A stretch of DNA of 64,000 nt from Lojkania enalia. Its lineage: Eukaryota; Ascomycota; Dothideomycetes; Pleosporales. A program made the position numbers and the translations under genes. Shown one piece after another: positions 22,014-36,936 of the stretch. The stretch lies in the NCBI GenBank assembly GCA_010094045.1, contig ML986687.1, positions 103,062 to 167,061 on the forward strand, written 5' to 3'. Position 1 is the first letter of the stretch. Each line of letters begins with the position of its first letter. A model generated the notes under the pieces. The model did not search any database. It worked only from the letters and a program-made list of their open reading frames with translations, and had not been told where the DNA came from.

Positions 22014-24442
22014 CACCCCCTCATCCTGTAGTCGATAGGCGACGAAAGGATAACTTATTTAATCTCCTTCTCCATCCTTTAAACCTTTAATTATATGTCT
22101 ATAAGGTGAAGTTGTTATATAAACTTAGTATACTTCTAGTAAAGAAGTATCTTTATTATTCCGTCTGCGGGTATTTAATCTATAGGCTTCTATTATATAT
22201 AGAGGTAATATTGCTTAACTTTCTAGCGAACCTAATTCTAGTAAATATTAGTATATTTAAGCTTAGTAGTAAGCTTATTCTACTCTTTTATAATAATTCC
22301 TACTATCTACTAGTTATTATACTAGATAATAGGCGTCTAATTAAGCTTTAGTAATAGTCTATTAAATAGATAATACTACTCTTCTATCTTTAATCCTATA
22401 AGAAATAGTACTAGTAGCTCTACTTTAGTAGTTAATTTTATAATAGTATATTAAAGTGTTAACTTCTAGTTAATAGTTATACTAAATAGCTAGAATATAT
22501 ATCTTTATAAGCTTTATTATATCTTAATATTATTAATAAATATAGTATCTAATATATTAAAGAATATTAGATCGTAATAATCCTATAGTATTATAAAGTA
22601 CTCTTAGATATCTCCTTTATTTACTATCTATATCTATAATACTCGATACTTAGTATTAATAATATAGCTTTAGACCTTATAAATAAAGCTAATATATACT
22701 TATTTTAGGTTAGTTAAATAAGAAGCGTAAATTATATATATATATACTAATTCTAGATATATAAACTATATTAAAAAGGTTAGATAGCTAACTAATTTTT
22801 AGTATATCTTTGTTCGGATTTAGTTTAGTTCTTCTATAAACTATTTAAGGTAGTTAACTATTATAAGTATTTTAAAATAGTATTCTATTATAATAATATT
22901 ATACTTAATAGTAATTTTATTAATATATATATTTTATACTAAATATATTATATATATATTAGTATCTCGAATAATATATATATTTAGAAGCTATTTAATT
23001 AGTCTAAAGTACTTAAAGCTATAATACTTACTAAACTAAATCTTAAACCTCTAATATAAGTATTAATTAGTTAGATAAATAGTTATAATAATATTATTAA
23101 TATAGATAAATAGTATTAACTATTTATTAATATAGATATATAGAAATCTTCTAATTAATATTAATCCTAGTAATAGTAGTATCTCTCTTAGTTCCTTATA
23201 CTATAAGAGTAGTAACTTCTTTAGTCTATATAGAGTTCTTAATACCTATAATAGCTGTCTATTCTTTTTAAATCTATCCGGTATTTTAATATAGAGTTTC
23301 TAATAAATTTAAGTATTAAGAAAGGTATTTAATATATTATACTAGAGTAGATTAAGTCTAAATTAGTTAATAATAGTTATAATAGCTTAAAATATTTATC
23401 TAGCTAGAGTAGTAGTATATATATCTCTATATAACTACTATAGGTTATTTTAGACTACTAGTTATACTTTAAAGTAATAGAAGTAGCTATTCTTATTAAA
23501 TTTGTATGTAAATACCTATATTAAAGGTAGTACTTTTATATTTATAGTCTCTACTATATATATTATCTTTATAAAACAGCTTTTATTCTAGACTTTATAA
23601 TATTCCTTCTAGATAGTTTTTTAGAACTATTTACTAAACTAGTAATAAGTAAGCTTTTAATATAATTAAAATACTTCTAAAAGCTAAATCTTATATATTT
23701 TTATTATTAGCTAATACTTAAATATAAATAAAAATAAATATAGATAATTGCTAACTAATCTACTATATAATATAGTATAAGTCTACTATCGTTCTAGTTT
23801 ATAGAGATTAGTATTTTAACAAGTTCGTTAGAATCCTTTAATAATATTATTAGTACTAAAATTAAGGTCTTAATACTTTAGAATATTATTCTAATATCGA
23901 TTGAGAATATAGCTATTAAGCTAGGTAGTAGATAGCTTCTATTAATTTAACTCGCTTTAGTTTCGTCTAAATAACCCTAAATTAGAATATTCTAGGGTTA
24001 ATAGTTGCTCTTATTTATACGATTACTCTATTTTCTTAGTATTTTTACCCTCTACCTATAACTTAATAAACTTAGGTATAGTTTTATATTACTAATTCTA
24101 ATAGCGCTACGATAATATTAATAGGTTTTTAATAGTTATATCGTCTAATATAGACTCCTCTAGAAATACTAAAAGTTTAATAGCTTCTTTAATAACTAAT
24201 TTATTAGTATAGCCTTTAAGTCTATTATAGAACTTACTTAGTTTAAATACTATATTATAAGTATATATAACCTTATTCTTTGTAGATATCTAAATCTTAA
24301 AGATATTAGTAGAGTTATATCTAATAAAGTATTTGATTAAAACTCTTAATTCTAGCTTATTTATATACTTTAGTAGTTAATTAAATATATATACTTAACA
24401 GCTAATTAGATATATATAATAAATCTTTAGCTTTCTCCTCTA

Positions 24443-24644
24443 TATAAAAGTCCCGGTCTATAACTCGGTCCCGTTCCTGTAATACTATAATGGCAGTTGC
24501 TTTTATATAACCCTGTACCTGCCTAGACTAAAGTAAGTAAATAATACGTATCTTACTACTGTATACCTTCTCTTCTCTTTTTCTAGCTTTAATAATAATG
24601 GATTCTTATTATATCTAATCCTATTGTATCCTTAGATCTTCTTA
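24443..24644 (+). repeat. Gypsy-A 5' LTR
   Basis: 202 bp, same length as the 3' LTR, differing from it mainly by C/T and G/A changes. Confidence 0.9.
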
Positions 24645-27496
24645 ATTTGTTAAAGCTTATACTATACTAGATTCTATCTTAACTGCTAAGTAGATCTACT
24701 ACTGTATAAAGTTATAGACTAAAATAGACTAGTAGAATAAGGATTCGATATAGCGACTGTATAGAGACAGTTTGCTGAAATAGCAGCTAGGCTGGAATAC
24801 CTAGAGAAAGAAAAGCAGTAATAGTAACTTAAAAGAATAAGCCTTTATCGGAAGCTTAAAGAGTAACTGAATAAGTATTTAGCCCCTAAGAAGAGTATCT
24901 CGCCGACTATACTATTAACAACTATTAAGCCTATTTATATAAAGGCTATACTTAATAAGCTAGATAAGTTTTAAGGAGACTATAAAGTATATCCTATTTA
25001 GAAAAGTAGTATAAAGATTAAGATCCGCATTAACAGTTTATCTATAAGCTTAATAGATACGATAGTAGTAGCCTATATAATATTATTTTATAAGAGTAAT
25101 ACTAGAATATACTTTCAGTTATATAAAAAATATATTACTATAAGCACTCTTATTTATAATAAATTCTAAATAATTATAGACATATAATATAATAACCTCT
25201 ACTATTAAAAACGAGCTGGGATTAAGTTTAAAAACCTGAGATAAGGTAATAAAATCTTTATTAAGTTCCTAGTTAAGTATAATCGTCTCTCTATAAAAGC
25301 GTTATATAACTCTTATCTAGACTAAGTTAAGATATAAGATCTAGAAAGGAAGATTTATCCTAAGCTCTGCTAATTAATAATTAGTAGTATTAGTAAGGAA
25401 GACTTTACGTCGTACGCAACCTTTATATAGAAATTTTATATTCTTAATAACTATTTTAAAGTAGCTAAACTCGATAGCACTTTTATATAGTCCTTTAATA
25501 GGGGGAAGACTAGTTAGATAAAGAACAGCTAGGGACAGCTACTTACGCCGCTCCTGCAACTACAACTATTAGTTACTATTAATAATACTATAGACTAGAT
25601 GCTAATAGCTAATTATAGACTCGTATAGCGCCTAGATATAAGGCTTTAGCTACTAGAGAAGATAAGGAATATTACTAAGAAAGAGCTGAAGGCTTAAAAA
25701 TAATAGAATACCTATTTTACCTATAGAAATAGGGGTTACTTCACTTAAAGCTGCTGCTATACTCCGTCTAGAAGTAGTATACGGTTTAATTAGGCTTATA
25801 TAATACCGCTAGAGCCTGTTTAATATAATAAGGAATGTAGAGATATAGCCTAAGCTAATAGAACGGGAAAAGTATTACTCTAAACGGAAGTCAGCGTTTA
25901 AAGTAATAAAAAGGGCAGGCGAATAAGTAAGTACTAGATAAATTTAATTAATTTCGGATGACTAGCGCTCTATTTATAACCCCTATACTACTTAATAATA
26001 CTTTTAGCCTTCTTACCTTAATAGATAATAGCTATAACTTATATATAATAGTCAAGAAAAGGATTATATAAAAGGCTAGACTAGAATACCTCCGCCTTTC
26101 AACGCTATTAACGGTCTTATTATTTAGTAACTTCTCGGCTAGAATTATTAAAGAGGTAGCTATTATTAACTTACTAGATATAGGTAGGAGTTAGGCAGGT
26201 CTAGGTCGGGTATTTACTTACGTAGTCCTAAGAATAGAAGGAGATTATAGTATAATCTTAGAACGCTTATAGAGGTAAAGTAAAGATACATTTATCGACC
26301 TAAAAATAGAAATCCTATATATTCGTAGAATAGGAGTAATTGTATAAAACTAGAAGCTTTAGAAGTAGTAATATATAGCTAATATTACCCAAGTCTTAAT
26401 ATATACTTTCTCTACTATAGTAAAATACTATAGGAGACGCTTATAAAATTCCCTTACTAAACTACCCCGCATCTTTACCGTTAGTATAGCTAATATTTAG
26501 AAGGCTCTAGAAAATAAGCTAAAGACGGACCCTTATATAAAACTCCCTAAGAAATATATATAGTAGCTTTATACCTTTAATTAATAGAAAGCTAATAAGC
26601 TACCGCCTTTAAGACTAGGAGTAGACTATATAATCGAGCTGGAAGGGAAAGATGGAAGCCTTCTAAGAATCCCCTTAGGTCCTTTATATAGAATATTATA
26701 GGAAATGCTTCTTATCCTTTAGAAAACCCTAATAGAGCTCCTTAATAAAGAATTTATTCGGGTTAGCAACTCTCTAACTATAGTACCGGTCCTGTTTATA
26801 TAAAAACTAGAGGGTAACCTCTACTTCTATATTAACTACCGCGCCCTAAACGCTATTATATAGAAAGACTACTACCTTCTACCTCTAATCTAAGAAACGC
26901 TAAATTAAATTAGTTGAGCTAAGTAGTTTATAAAACTTAATATTATTACTATATTTAATAAAATCCGAATTAAAGAAGGAAACAAGTAGAAGATAGTATT
27001 TACAACCTACTATAGTTTATATAAGTAGCTAGTTATACTCTTTAGTCTTATAAATACTTTAAGTACCTTCTAATAATATATTAATTATATAATCTAGGAG
27101 TATTTAGACAACTTTATCTTAATATATTTAGATAATATCCTTATATATATAGACGGCTCCCTATAAAACTATTAGTACTACGTTAAAGTAATCCTTTAAA
27201 AGCTAATAGATGCTGGCCTCTAACTCGATATTAATAAGTATAAATTTAAGGTCCGTATAATAAAATATCTTAGCTTTATTATTAATACGGAAAAAGGTAT
27301 CTAAATAGATCTATAGAAAGTTAAAATAATCTAGAACTAAGAAGTACCTATATTAGTTTATAATATATAGAGCTTCTTAATATAATAATATAAAGAAATC
27401 GTTCCACGAAAAGCTTTATATATAACCTTATCCTAAAGCTTTTCGCTTATCTTATCCTACCCCCAGTTCTACCCCTTTTCCCTTCCGTATATAGTT

Positions 27497-27761
27497 NNNN
27501 NNNNNNNNNNNNNNNNNNNNNNNNNNNNNNNNNNNNNNNNNNNNNNNNNNNNNNNNNNNNNNNNNNNNNNNNNNNNNNNNNNNNNNNNNNNNNNNNNNNN
27601 NNNNNNNNNNNNNNNNNNNNNNNNNNNNNNNNNNNNNNNNNNNNNNNNNNNNNNNNNNNNNNNNNNNNNNNNNNNNNNNNNNNNNNNNNNNNNNNNNNNN
27701 NNNNNNNNNNNNNNNNNNNNNNNNNNNNNNNNNNNNNNNNNNNNNNNNNNNNNNNNNNNNN
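27497..27761. other. Assembly gap (265 N)
   Basis: The gap lies in the 5' LTR of gypsy-B. The homologous copy at 62716 has 279 bp between the same flanking words (62832-63110), so the missing DNA is the rest of the LTR (to about 27659) plus the primer-binding region. Confidence 0.95.
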
Positions 27762-30700
27762 TTATAATACTTATATACTATTATATTAAATTATTTAGTT
27801 ACCTAGATAAGATCTTAAAAACCTTTTATTAACTAAAGCTTTTAGGTTTAGAACTTTCTATCTCCTACAATTAAGATTGCTTTTAGAAAAGCCGCGTAGA
27901 GTACGCCTAGGTAAAAACTTAGAGACTACTAATAACCTATTAGAATTAGAGGCAACCGCTAATATCTAACTATAATTTACCTTCTAATTCCTATACTAGA
28001 ACCGATATACGCGTAAGTTATAGTAAGAATAAGCTTCTATCTACGCGTGTAGAACAACCGTTACCTTCTATAGGGGGCCCTACAACAGGCGGACCCCTCT
28101 CTATAAGGCCTATAATAAAGAACCTATCTAATTTAGAGGAAAATTAGAGTAAACTAACTTTTAAGGAATAAATCGCAATTTTATAGGAGGAGATTATATA
28201 CTTAATACGATAGAGAACTATTAGTTCTAATTAACCTTTATAAACTACCGAATTAGAACTAATAATATACTAAGAAACTTTTATAACTCTCCTAGTAAGA
28301 AACCTCTTAGCTACTCTTAAGCCCCCTTAAGCCTACCTTACTAAACGTATATCTAAGATCGAAAGCCTTATAGATAGTAATAAACCTATATTTAAATAAT
28401 AGTAAGCCTTAATCCTAGACTAACTTAAGATTAATATAGATTACTATTAGATAGAGTATATATATATAGTATTAGTATAAAGATATACTTCTAGTACTAT
28501 AAAAGGGTATCTAGAGCTAAAATACCTAGCTAAATCGGACTAGTATTAGTTTAAGAATACTAAAGAAATGATTTTACTTCTACAATCGTATTTTATTATA
28601 GGTAATAAAGAGATAGAGGCGTAATAGGCGTTTTAGGTCCTAAGAATAAATAAGAGAGAAGTATTCTCAACTTTTAAAGCTCGCTTTATTAGTACAGCTA
28701 TTAGGGGATCCGTACCCTAATCTAAGTGGTTCTTCTACCTATAGAATAAGATTCTCTCCAGCTTAAAGATATTAAACCTTAGCTTTAAGCTTATATAAAA
28801 AGGCTTCTTTAATACTATAGTCGCCTACTTAACAGCCTATAATATAGAAAGGAGAAGTATTCCTAACCTTCTAGAATAAACTACTAGCTTATAGGTTGTA
28901 GCTAAAATAAATTCGGATTAGTACTAGAAGGTTTCTAAGAGTTTATCTAAGGTAACCTATAATTTAATACCACTCTAATCTACCCTAGTATTAATACCTT
29001 ATTCTACTATAATTACTCTCTAATAACCTAGTAAGACTCTCGCACCTGAAAGGTATACGACCCTAGATAATTACTATAATTATAGTAAACTAGGATACTT
29101 TATAAATAAATATATAGTCTTTAAAGTATAAAAGATAGAGGTTAAATAAGAGAAGATTAAAAAAGAAGAGTTCTTAGACGTAAATAAGTACTACCTAGAT
29201 AGTTCTCGGGTGGGAAATAGAAATATTTAAGAAAACTCTCCGTTTTAGGCTTAAGTAAGTACAATTTATTAAATATTAATTTATTGTATTTATTTAGAGG
29301 AAAGTACTTCTAAATCCCTACTATTCTATATTTAAAAGGTATTAGTATATAACTAAATACCCTTATTAATACTAGTATCTAAAGCTTCCTATTTCTTAAT
29401 TTTATAATAGTTAGATTACTCTCCTAAGCTCTATATATATTAATATAGTACTTACCCTTTAAAATTACTGTTAAAGGTTTTTAGGACCGAATCCAAACCC
29501 TAGTTAATTAGTATATCTACTTATACCTACGAATTAATAGGAGAACTATCTAAAACTACCTATTTATTATTATAAATCTAGGTACTTAGAATTATATTAT
29601 TAGTATTAAATAGTTATATTATTTTTAACTCCTACTAGATACAGATAAGAATCAGATTATATAGCCCTCTAAGTATTCTACTACTTATAATCCTTCACCT
29701 CCTCTTCTTATATAATTAACTTAACCAGTATATAATAAGAAAGTAGAGCTAGATATCTAGCGACGCGACGCTCTATAGGAAAAGAACTAGTATTAGTAGT
29801 CCTATAGTCCGACTATCTATTATATTAAAGGTCTACTAAGACTACTAAAACTATATTAGTCTCTTATAATTTATAATCTAAATAAGCTTAGAGCTCCTAT
29901 ACACCCGTATAAAATAAAGTCCGAACCCGATCCGAAGAAAGTCTATTCTTCTATTATTACTCTTATTTTAGCTAATACTTTCTACTTTAATATAAAGAGG
30001 AAAGAGAACGAGTTTTTCTCCACGTCTCTATACGAAATTAAACGGCTGATTAAAGATAAGCAAGCCTTAGAACTAGAAGATAAAGCTGAAAATAAAGTAC
30101 TAGTAAATCTCTAATTGCTATCTGAATACTATAAGTATTAGAATATATTTAGTAAAACTGCGGCTTATTAATTACTAGAATACTACCTTTATAATTATAA
30201 GATTATTCTTACAGAACTCCTCCCTAATAGTTATAGCCCGTTATATAAGCAGAATATTAAGGAGCTAAAAGTAACTAAGAAGTATATTATAGATAATCTA
30301 TAGTATAGGTATATTAAGTAGAGTCGGAGCCCTTTTATATTTCTAATCCTTTACATCTATAAACCTAATAGCAACCTATATATCTATATAGATTATTATA
30401 AATTTAATACTCTTACTTATAAGAATATATATCTAATACTATATATAGATAAACTCCTATTTAGACCTACTAAAGTAGTAATTTTTACTAAGTTTAATAT
30501 TCGCGCGGCCTTTAATAAGATTAGAATAGACTCTAATTCTAAGGAATATACTACCTTTTAGACTTAATATAGAACCTATAAGTATAAAGTTCTACCTTTT
30601 AAATTGTATAATAGCCTAGTAACTTACTAGTACTATATAAATAACGTACTAATTAACTACCTAGATAACTTCTGTATTACTTATCTAAACAATATTCTTA

Positions 30701-33700
30701 TCTACTTAGAAAACGAGGTAATATATACTATCTATATTAAGAAAGTTCTTAAGAGATTACGTTAAGTAGGGTTATAAGTTAATATTAAGAAGAGCGAATT
30801 CTATATTACCCGAACTAAATACCTTAGCTATATCCTCTTAAATAAAGGCCTTAAGGTTAATCTAGAGAAGGTAGAAGTACTATACAACTAGCAGCTACCT
30901 ACTACTATAACGGGTATAAAATTCTTCTTAGGTTTTACTGGATTCTATCGACAGTTTATACTAGAATTCTCACGTATTATAAAGCTAATTATTATATTAT
31001 AGAACCCTATAACCCCTTTTATATAGACTTTAAAATATGATATTATCTTTAAGAAATTAAAGTCAGCCCTATTAAGTATACCTACTCTCTACTACTTTAA
31101 CCCTACGTTAGAAATAAAAATGGAAACTAATACCTCTAATAGAATAGTTGTAGGAGTACTATTACAGAAATATTCTAATAGAAAATAGTACTCTATAGTA
31201 TTCTATAATAAGGTTCTATCCGGTTCGGAACTAAACTAGGAGATCTATAATAAGAAACTATTTGCAATTGTTACTACGTTTAAGTAATAGAGGGTAGAAT
31301 TTACTTTAGTAGCTACTAGAACTCTAGTATATACCGATTATCGCTTACTCAAATATTTTATAACTATAAAAGTATTTAATACTTGTTAAATTTATTAGAT
31401 TAAAGAATTAGTTTAGTATTAGTTCCGAATCGAATACACCCTAAATAAGAATAATGCTAGAGTAGATATCCTTAGTTATTGCGAATAAGATATAGAAAAC
31501 TTAAAAGTAGCTTAAACTAACAACTAGTTAAGAGTCCTATTTAGACCGTATTAACTTTACCCCCGAATTAATGCTGAATTAGCCTAGTTCTATATTACCT
31601 AAATAACAACTTAAACGGCTATATTAAACGTTATTAAAGGTTAGGAGTAGATTATATCGCTAGATTCTCTGGAGTTAATTAATATATTACTATAGGAAAA
31701 CTAAGCCTCCTTTATATAGGAACGTATACTTCTACCCTATAAGTATTAGATAGAGAATAGACTACTCCTCTACGATAATTACTTATATATTCTATCAGAT
31801 TTAGGCCTTTACACGCGACTTATATAAGAGGCTTATAACTAAGTATCCTCCGCATACCTAAGTGCTACTAAAATCTATTAGTTACTATCCTAGAAGTACT
31901 ACTAGAAGGATATAAAGGCTACTTGTAAACGATATATATAGAATTATATTCTATACTATAAAGCTTATCTAATATAAACTCGAACCCTAGGTTTTATCTA
32001 CCTACTTCCTATACTAAATTAACTAATATAGTACCTATATATTAACTTTAAGGATTTCTCTATAAATAAGTCCGGATATAATTAGATTATAGTAGTAATC
32101 GATCACCTATCTAAATAAGCGGTATCTATCTCCTACTATCGTATAATTAACGCAAGGGGAATAGCCGAATTATTTATTTAATAGGTATACTGCTTTAGCT
32201 ATACGCCCGAAACTATTATTTTAGACTAAGAACCTTAGTTTATATCTAGTTTCTAGTCCGAATTCTACTATATCTTAGGCATAAAGATTAAACTATCTAC
32301 TACTTATTATAAAGAGACTAACGGATAGACGGAGATTATAAATAAGTATATTAATTAGAGACTGCGCCTTTTCGTATCCTTCTACTAAAATAACTAGAGT
32401 TCTCTATTATTTATAATCGACTAAGTATAAGTAACTCTACCCTATATAACTATTAGAATATCCCCGTATTAGATCCTATATAGATTTAAGCCCTATTAGA
32501 GTTGGGATTAGAAATATTCTATTAATTCTATTACTATAATAGATAAATTAAATTGTAAAAATACTTTAGCTCTAGTAACTTATATATATATAGCCTAGGA
32601 AACTGTAAAAGCTAATATTAAGAAGGCTTAGGATCGTATATAATCTATTATTAACTATTACTAGCAACCAATTAATTAGCAGATTAGTAATATAGTCTAC
32701 CTAAATACTAAGAACTTTACAGTCTAGAGACTAAGCCGAAAGCTATCTAATTAATAGAAGGGCCCTTTTAAAGTACTAGAATAGGTTGGAAACTTATACT
32801 ATTTATAGCTACCCCCAGAGTTGAAAATATATAATATTTTTATACTAAACCTACTATATAAAAACCCCTAGAACCCTCTACTAGAGTAAGAAGTTTTAAA
32901 ACCACCTACTATCGCTATTAAGAGGGTAGAAGAGTAGAAGGTTGAGAAAATACTAGCTAGTAAGCTGTATTACAAGACCCTTAAATACCGTATAAAATAG
33001 GTAGGATACAATCTTAACCTAGTCTAGTATAAAGCCTTAAATTTTATAGGTTCGCCTTATAAGCTAAGAGCTTTTTATAATAAGTATCCGAATCAGCTAG
33101 AACCCCTAAAAGCTCTAACTAAATAGATTAAGGTATATAAAGATAGTATAAAGAATATAGATTACCTAGTAGACGATAATATATAAGAGTTAAGTAGTAG
33201 ATTTAAAAACTAAAGTATAGGTCTAAAATTACTCCTCTATAGAATCCGGAGGATCTAATAGCAGGCTGTTGGATACCTCTCTAATCTTCTCCTCCTCTAC
33301 CCTCCTTCTCTTTCTTTCCCTCTAGACTCCCTCTAAACCTCTTCTACCTTATTCTTAGCCGCCCGAGAGCGCCGCGATATTAGCTTAAAGGCTAGATACT
33401 AAAGCCTCTAGGGCTGAAACCTAATAGAGTAACTTAATACTCTAGTAGAATAAAGCTACCTAGATACTAGCTGTAAGAAGGCTATTTTCCTAACTCTTTA
33501 TAACTTAGGCTATAAGTACTAGGTTATAAGCGGACTCTAAAACAGCCTCGAAAACTACCTTTTTATCCTCCTTATCCCCTGCGTATCGGACCGCCGCCTA
33601 TAGTTTAAGATAGCCCCGGAGGACTAGAAACTCCTCCTTATAGTAGAAGGGGATCTATAAGTACGTTAGTAGTAAGTACTCTACTAGTATTAGATGCGAT

Positions 33701-34288
33701 TCGTACGGGGTTGTACTTTTTATTTTATAAGGTATAATACTCGCATTTTTTTAATCTTAGAGACTGAAAGGAAAATATTATATACTACCCGCGGGCGAGT
33801 ATATATATAGTTTAAAGGTAGATAACCTAAAAGATCTCTAAAAAGGCTCTAGGAGGCGGGCGGAGTAGTATATTAATTAATTTTTCTATAAGATATTAGT
33901 AATACTTTAATAATTAATAGTTCTAGGGACGCGTAATAATATATATAGAGTAGAAGTTATTGTTTAGTTAAAGAAGCTTAGTTAATAGCAACCTAGTAAT
34001 ATACTAAGGCTGGTAAATACTTATTATTATATACGACGAAATTGCAATATTAATAAACTATTACGATAGTAGTTACTAGCCGATATATAGGTTAATTATA
34101 CTCACTGCGAAAACCTTACTTAATATTATATTAATAAACACATCTCTATAAGCAACTATACGTATTAGCTCTTACTAGTAAATACCTTCTTAAAGAAATT
34201 TCTTTATACTAGAACCTATCTATAACAGCTCTAATTCCCTCCCAAACCAGCGTAGATAGGGACTATCAGCCTATAAGGAGGGGGGTAG

Positions 34289-34567
34289 TATAATAATACA
34301 AAGAAATCGTTCCACGAAAAGCTTTATATACAACCTTATCCTAAAGCTTTTCGCTTATCTTATCCTACCCCCAGTTCTACCCCTTTTCCCTTCCGTATAT
34401 AGTTGTATACTCCCTTATAAATAGCTTAGTAGTTCTTCTATATCCTTTTATATAAGGCCTATAGGTGTTAATAGAATTTCTAGGTCTCTAATCTCCCACG
34501 TATTTCTATATACCTCTAAGTAGATTTATACTATATTTAGACCTATTATTTTACCTGCGCTATTATA
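34289..34567 (+). repeat. Gypsy-B 3' LTR
   Basis: 279 bp, starts TATAATAATAC, ends GCTATTATA, bounded by polypurine tract and target duplication. Contains two runs spared by RIP (ATCGTTCCACG, CCTACCCCCAG) that are also kept in the copies at 27381 and 62716. Confidence 0.9.
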
Positions 34568-36936
34568 CTTAGACTTTATAAACTTCTACCGCTAGTTTAT
34601 TAAAGAATTTTCTAAAGTAGATACTCTACTAACAGCTCTTACTTAAAGAGAATAAGAGAAGAAATAGTTTCAACTTAATAATTAGGTACTTACCACCTTT
34701 AATTACCTAAAATAATACTTTATATAAGTACTAGTATTAGTTTAATATAACCTTAAAAGGAAAACAATTCTAGAGTATAATACCTCTAGCTGGTATACTA
34801 GAGGTATATTTCTATAATACGATAATAAAGGAGTTCTACGACCTATTACTTTTATATTAAAATAAATACTTCCTATAAAGTATAACTACCTAATCTATAA
34901 TAAGGAATTACTAGTAGTTATATAATGCCTTAAGGAATAGGAAAAGTCTTTAAAACTACTTACATACTTTCTAGTTCGTATAGATTACTATAACCTAAAA
35001 TACTTTACTAAAGTATAGAAGCTCTCTAAATACTAGGTAAGATAGGTAGTATTTCTTACCTAGTTTAACTTCTAGTTTAAATATAAGCTAGGTAAGCTTA
35101 ATATTCTAGCTAATACTTTCTTATATTACGATTAAGATCTCCTAAAAGAAGCTAATAATAAGTAGATCTAAAGAAAGATTAGCTAACTTTTTAGACCGTC
35201 CGATTTTAAGAATAGAATTTATATAGCCTCTATATAAACTAGAAACTAGCGTATTAAAGATACTCCTAATAATTAGGTAGAAGTAGTTGTCCTGGAAGAC
35301 TCTATATTAGGGGAGAAATCTATAGACGAAGGGGAGTCTATAACTAAGATATTATATAAGAAGTAGTAAATACTAATAGAGACCTTATAGTAAGATACCT
35401 AAGAAAAAGATAAGACGTATACTATACTTCTCTATACTACTAAAATAGGGGAGAGAATACTTCTAGAAACCCTCTATTACCTTAGGATTAGTTTATCTAA
35501 CCTCTTAGTCTTAGGAGATAGATTAATATAGAGAGAACGCGCTTAAATTTCTAAGAGCGAGCTACTTTGTATAAAGCTAATTTAAGAGATTTACAACTCT
35601 TACTTAGCTAACTACTCTAGTAAGAATATTACAATTGGGTTAATATTATAGCGCTATTTTTAGCCTAAAATAGCAGCAGATATTAAATACTTTATATAAA
35701 ATTACCACTCTTATAGTAGAAATATAGTTTAGCGTTCTAGAAAAAAAGGCCTACTATATCCTCTTCTAGTCCCTAAGAGGGTATAGTTAGAAATTTTAAT
35801 AGACTATATTATTAACTTACTAAGAACTATATATAGTAATAAATATATTCTTATTATTATAAACCGTTTAAGTAAAGGAGTACTCTTTATTACTATCCTA
35901 AACTTTAAGAACTAAATATTAGCTAATAAGTTTATTAAGTATTTTATAGTATATTATAGGCTCCTATAAATAATAGTCTCTAATAGAGGAGAGTAGTTTA
36001 TATAAGGCGTATAGATACGTATCTACCAAATTCTTAAGATTAAGTAAAGGTTATTAATAGTATACTATCTAAAGACCGACGGAAGTATAGAGCGTATAAA
36101 CTAGCTACTTAAAAAGCTTCTCCGCTACTATTATAACTACTACTAGAATAACTGGGATCTATAGCTACTACTAGCTTAGATTACTATTAGTACTAGGAAC
36201 GCTTCCTCTATAAGAGTCAGCCTATTCTTTCTTACTTATAGCTATTATTTAAACTTAAGAGAGTCTATACAACTAGAAGAAGAGCTGCTAATAGAGTAGT
36301 CTAGAGACCCTATTTACGTAGTAAAATAGATTATTAGTAAATTAAAAAACTGCGTCGAATTTGCATAAGTAATAATAGCCTATATATAATAGTAGTAGTA
36401 AGAAATTTACAATCGTATAAGAGATCCTATACTATAATACTAATTAGGGGACAAAGTTTAGCTTAATATATATAATATTAAGATAGACTCTATAAGGAAA
36501 AAGAAGCTCTATAAACTCTATTAATAATATATAGTTAATAAGACTGTTAGACGAAATATATACTAACTAGATACCCTATTAGGAATTTATAACATCTTCT
36601 ATATAACGCTACTTCGCCCTATCGCTTAAGACCTATTACTAAGTTAAATATAGGATAACTATCAACCAGCGCTAATTAGCGTTAGAAACGAAGATGAATA
36701 GAAGCTTAAGAAAATCCAAGACGTATAAGTAATTAGTAAGAGAGGAGGCGGCCTAAAATAGTAGTTCCTTTATAAGTAGACTAGTTATACTACACCTTTA
36801 TAGAACGACTAGGACGACTGTAAAGATATAATCGCTCTAGGAGAATTCGAACGGGATATAGGGCGGAACTTTACTAAAGAACTACTTATCCGTACAACTT
36901 AGAGGAAGAGGAAGAGGAGGAGGAGGAGGGGAATAT

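Larger units (their letters stand above)
27381..34567 (+). mobile_element. Ty3/gypsy element B inside gypsy-A
   Basis: The 3' LTR is 34289-34567 (279 bp) and the 5' LTR begins at 27381 and runs into a gap. Target duplication CTTAA/CTTAG at 27376-27380 and 34568-34572. A polypurine run AAGGAGGGGGG precedes the 3' LTR. Removing B rejoins gypsy-A in frame at the S-F-L-D-F-I-N-F-Y-R motif that follows the reverse transcriptase. Its own reverse-transcriptase box reads YLNNILIY (about 30681-30710), with both catalytic Asp changed to Asn; an integrase T-N-G...E-I-I-N track is at about 32310-32345. The sequence is AT-rich and stop-filled throughout. A further copy starts at 62716. Confidence 0.92.
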
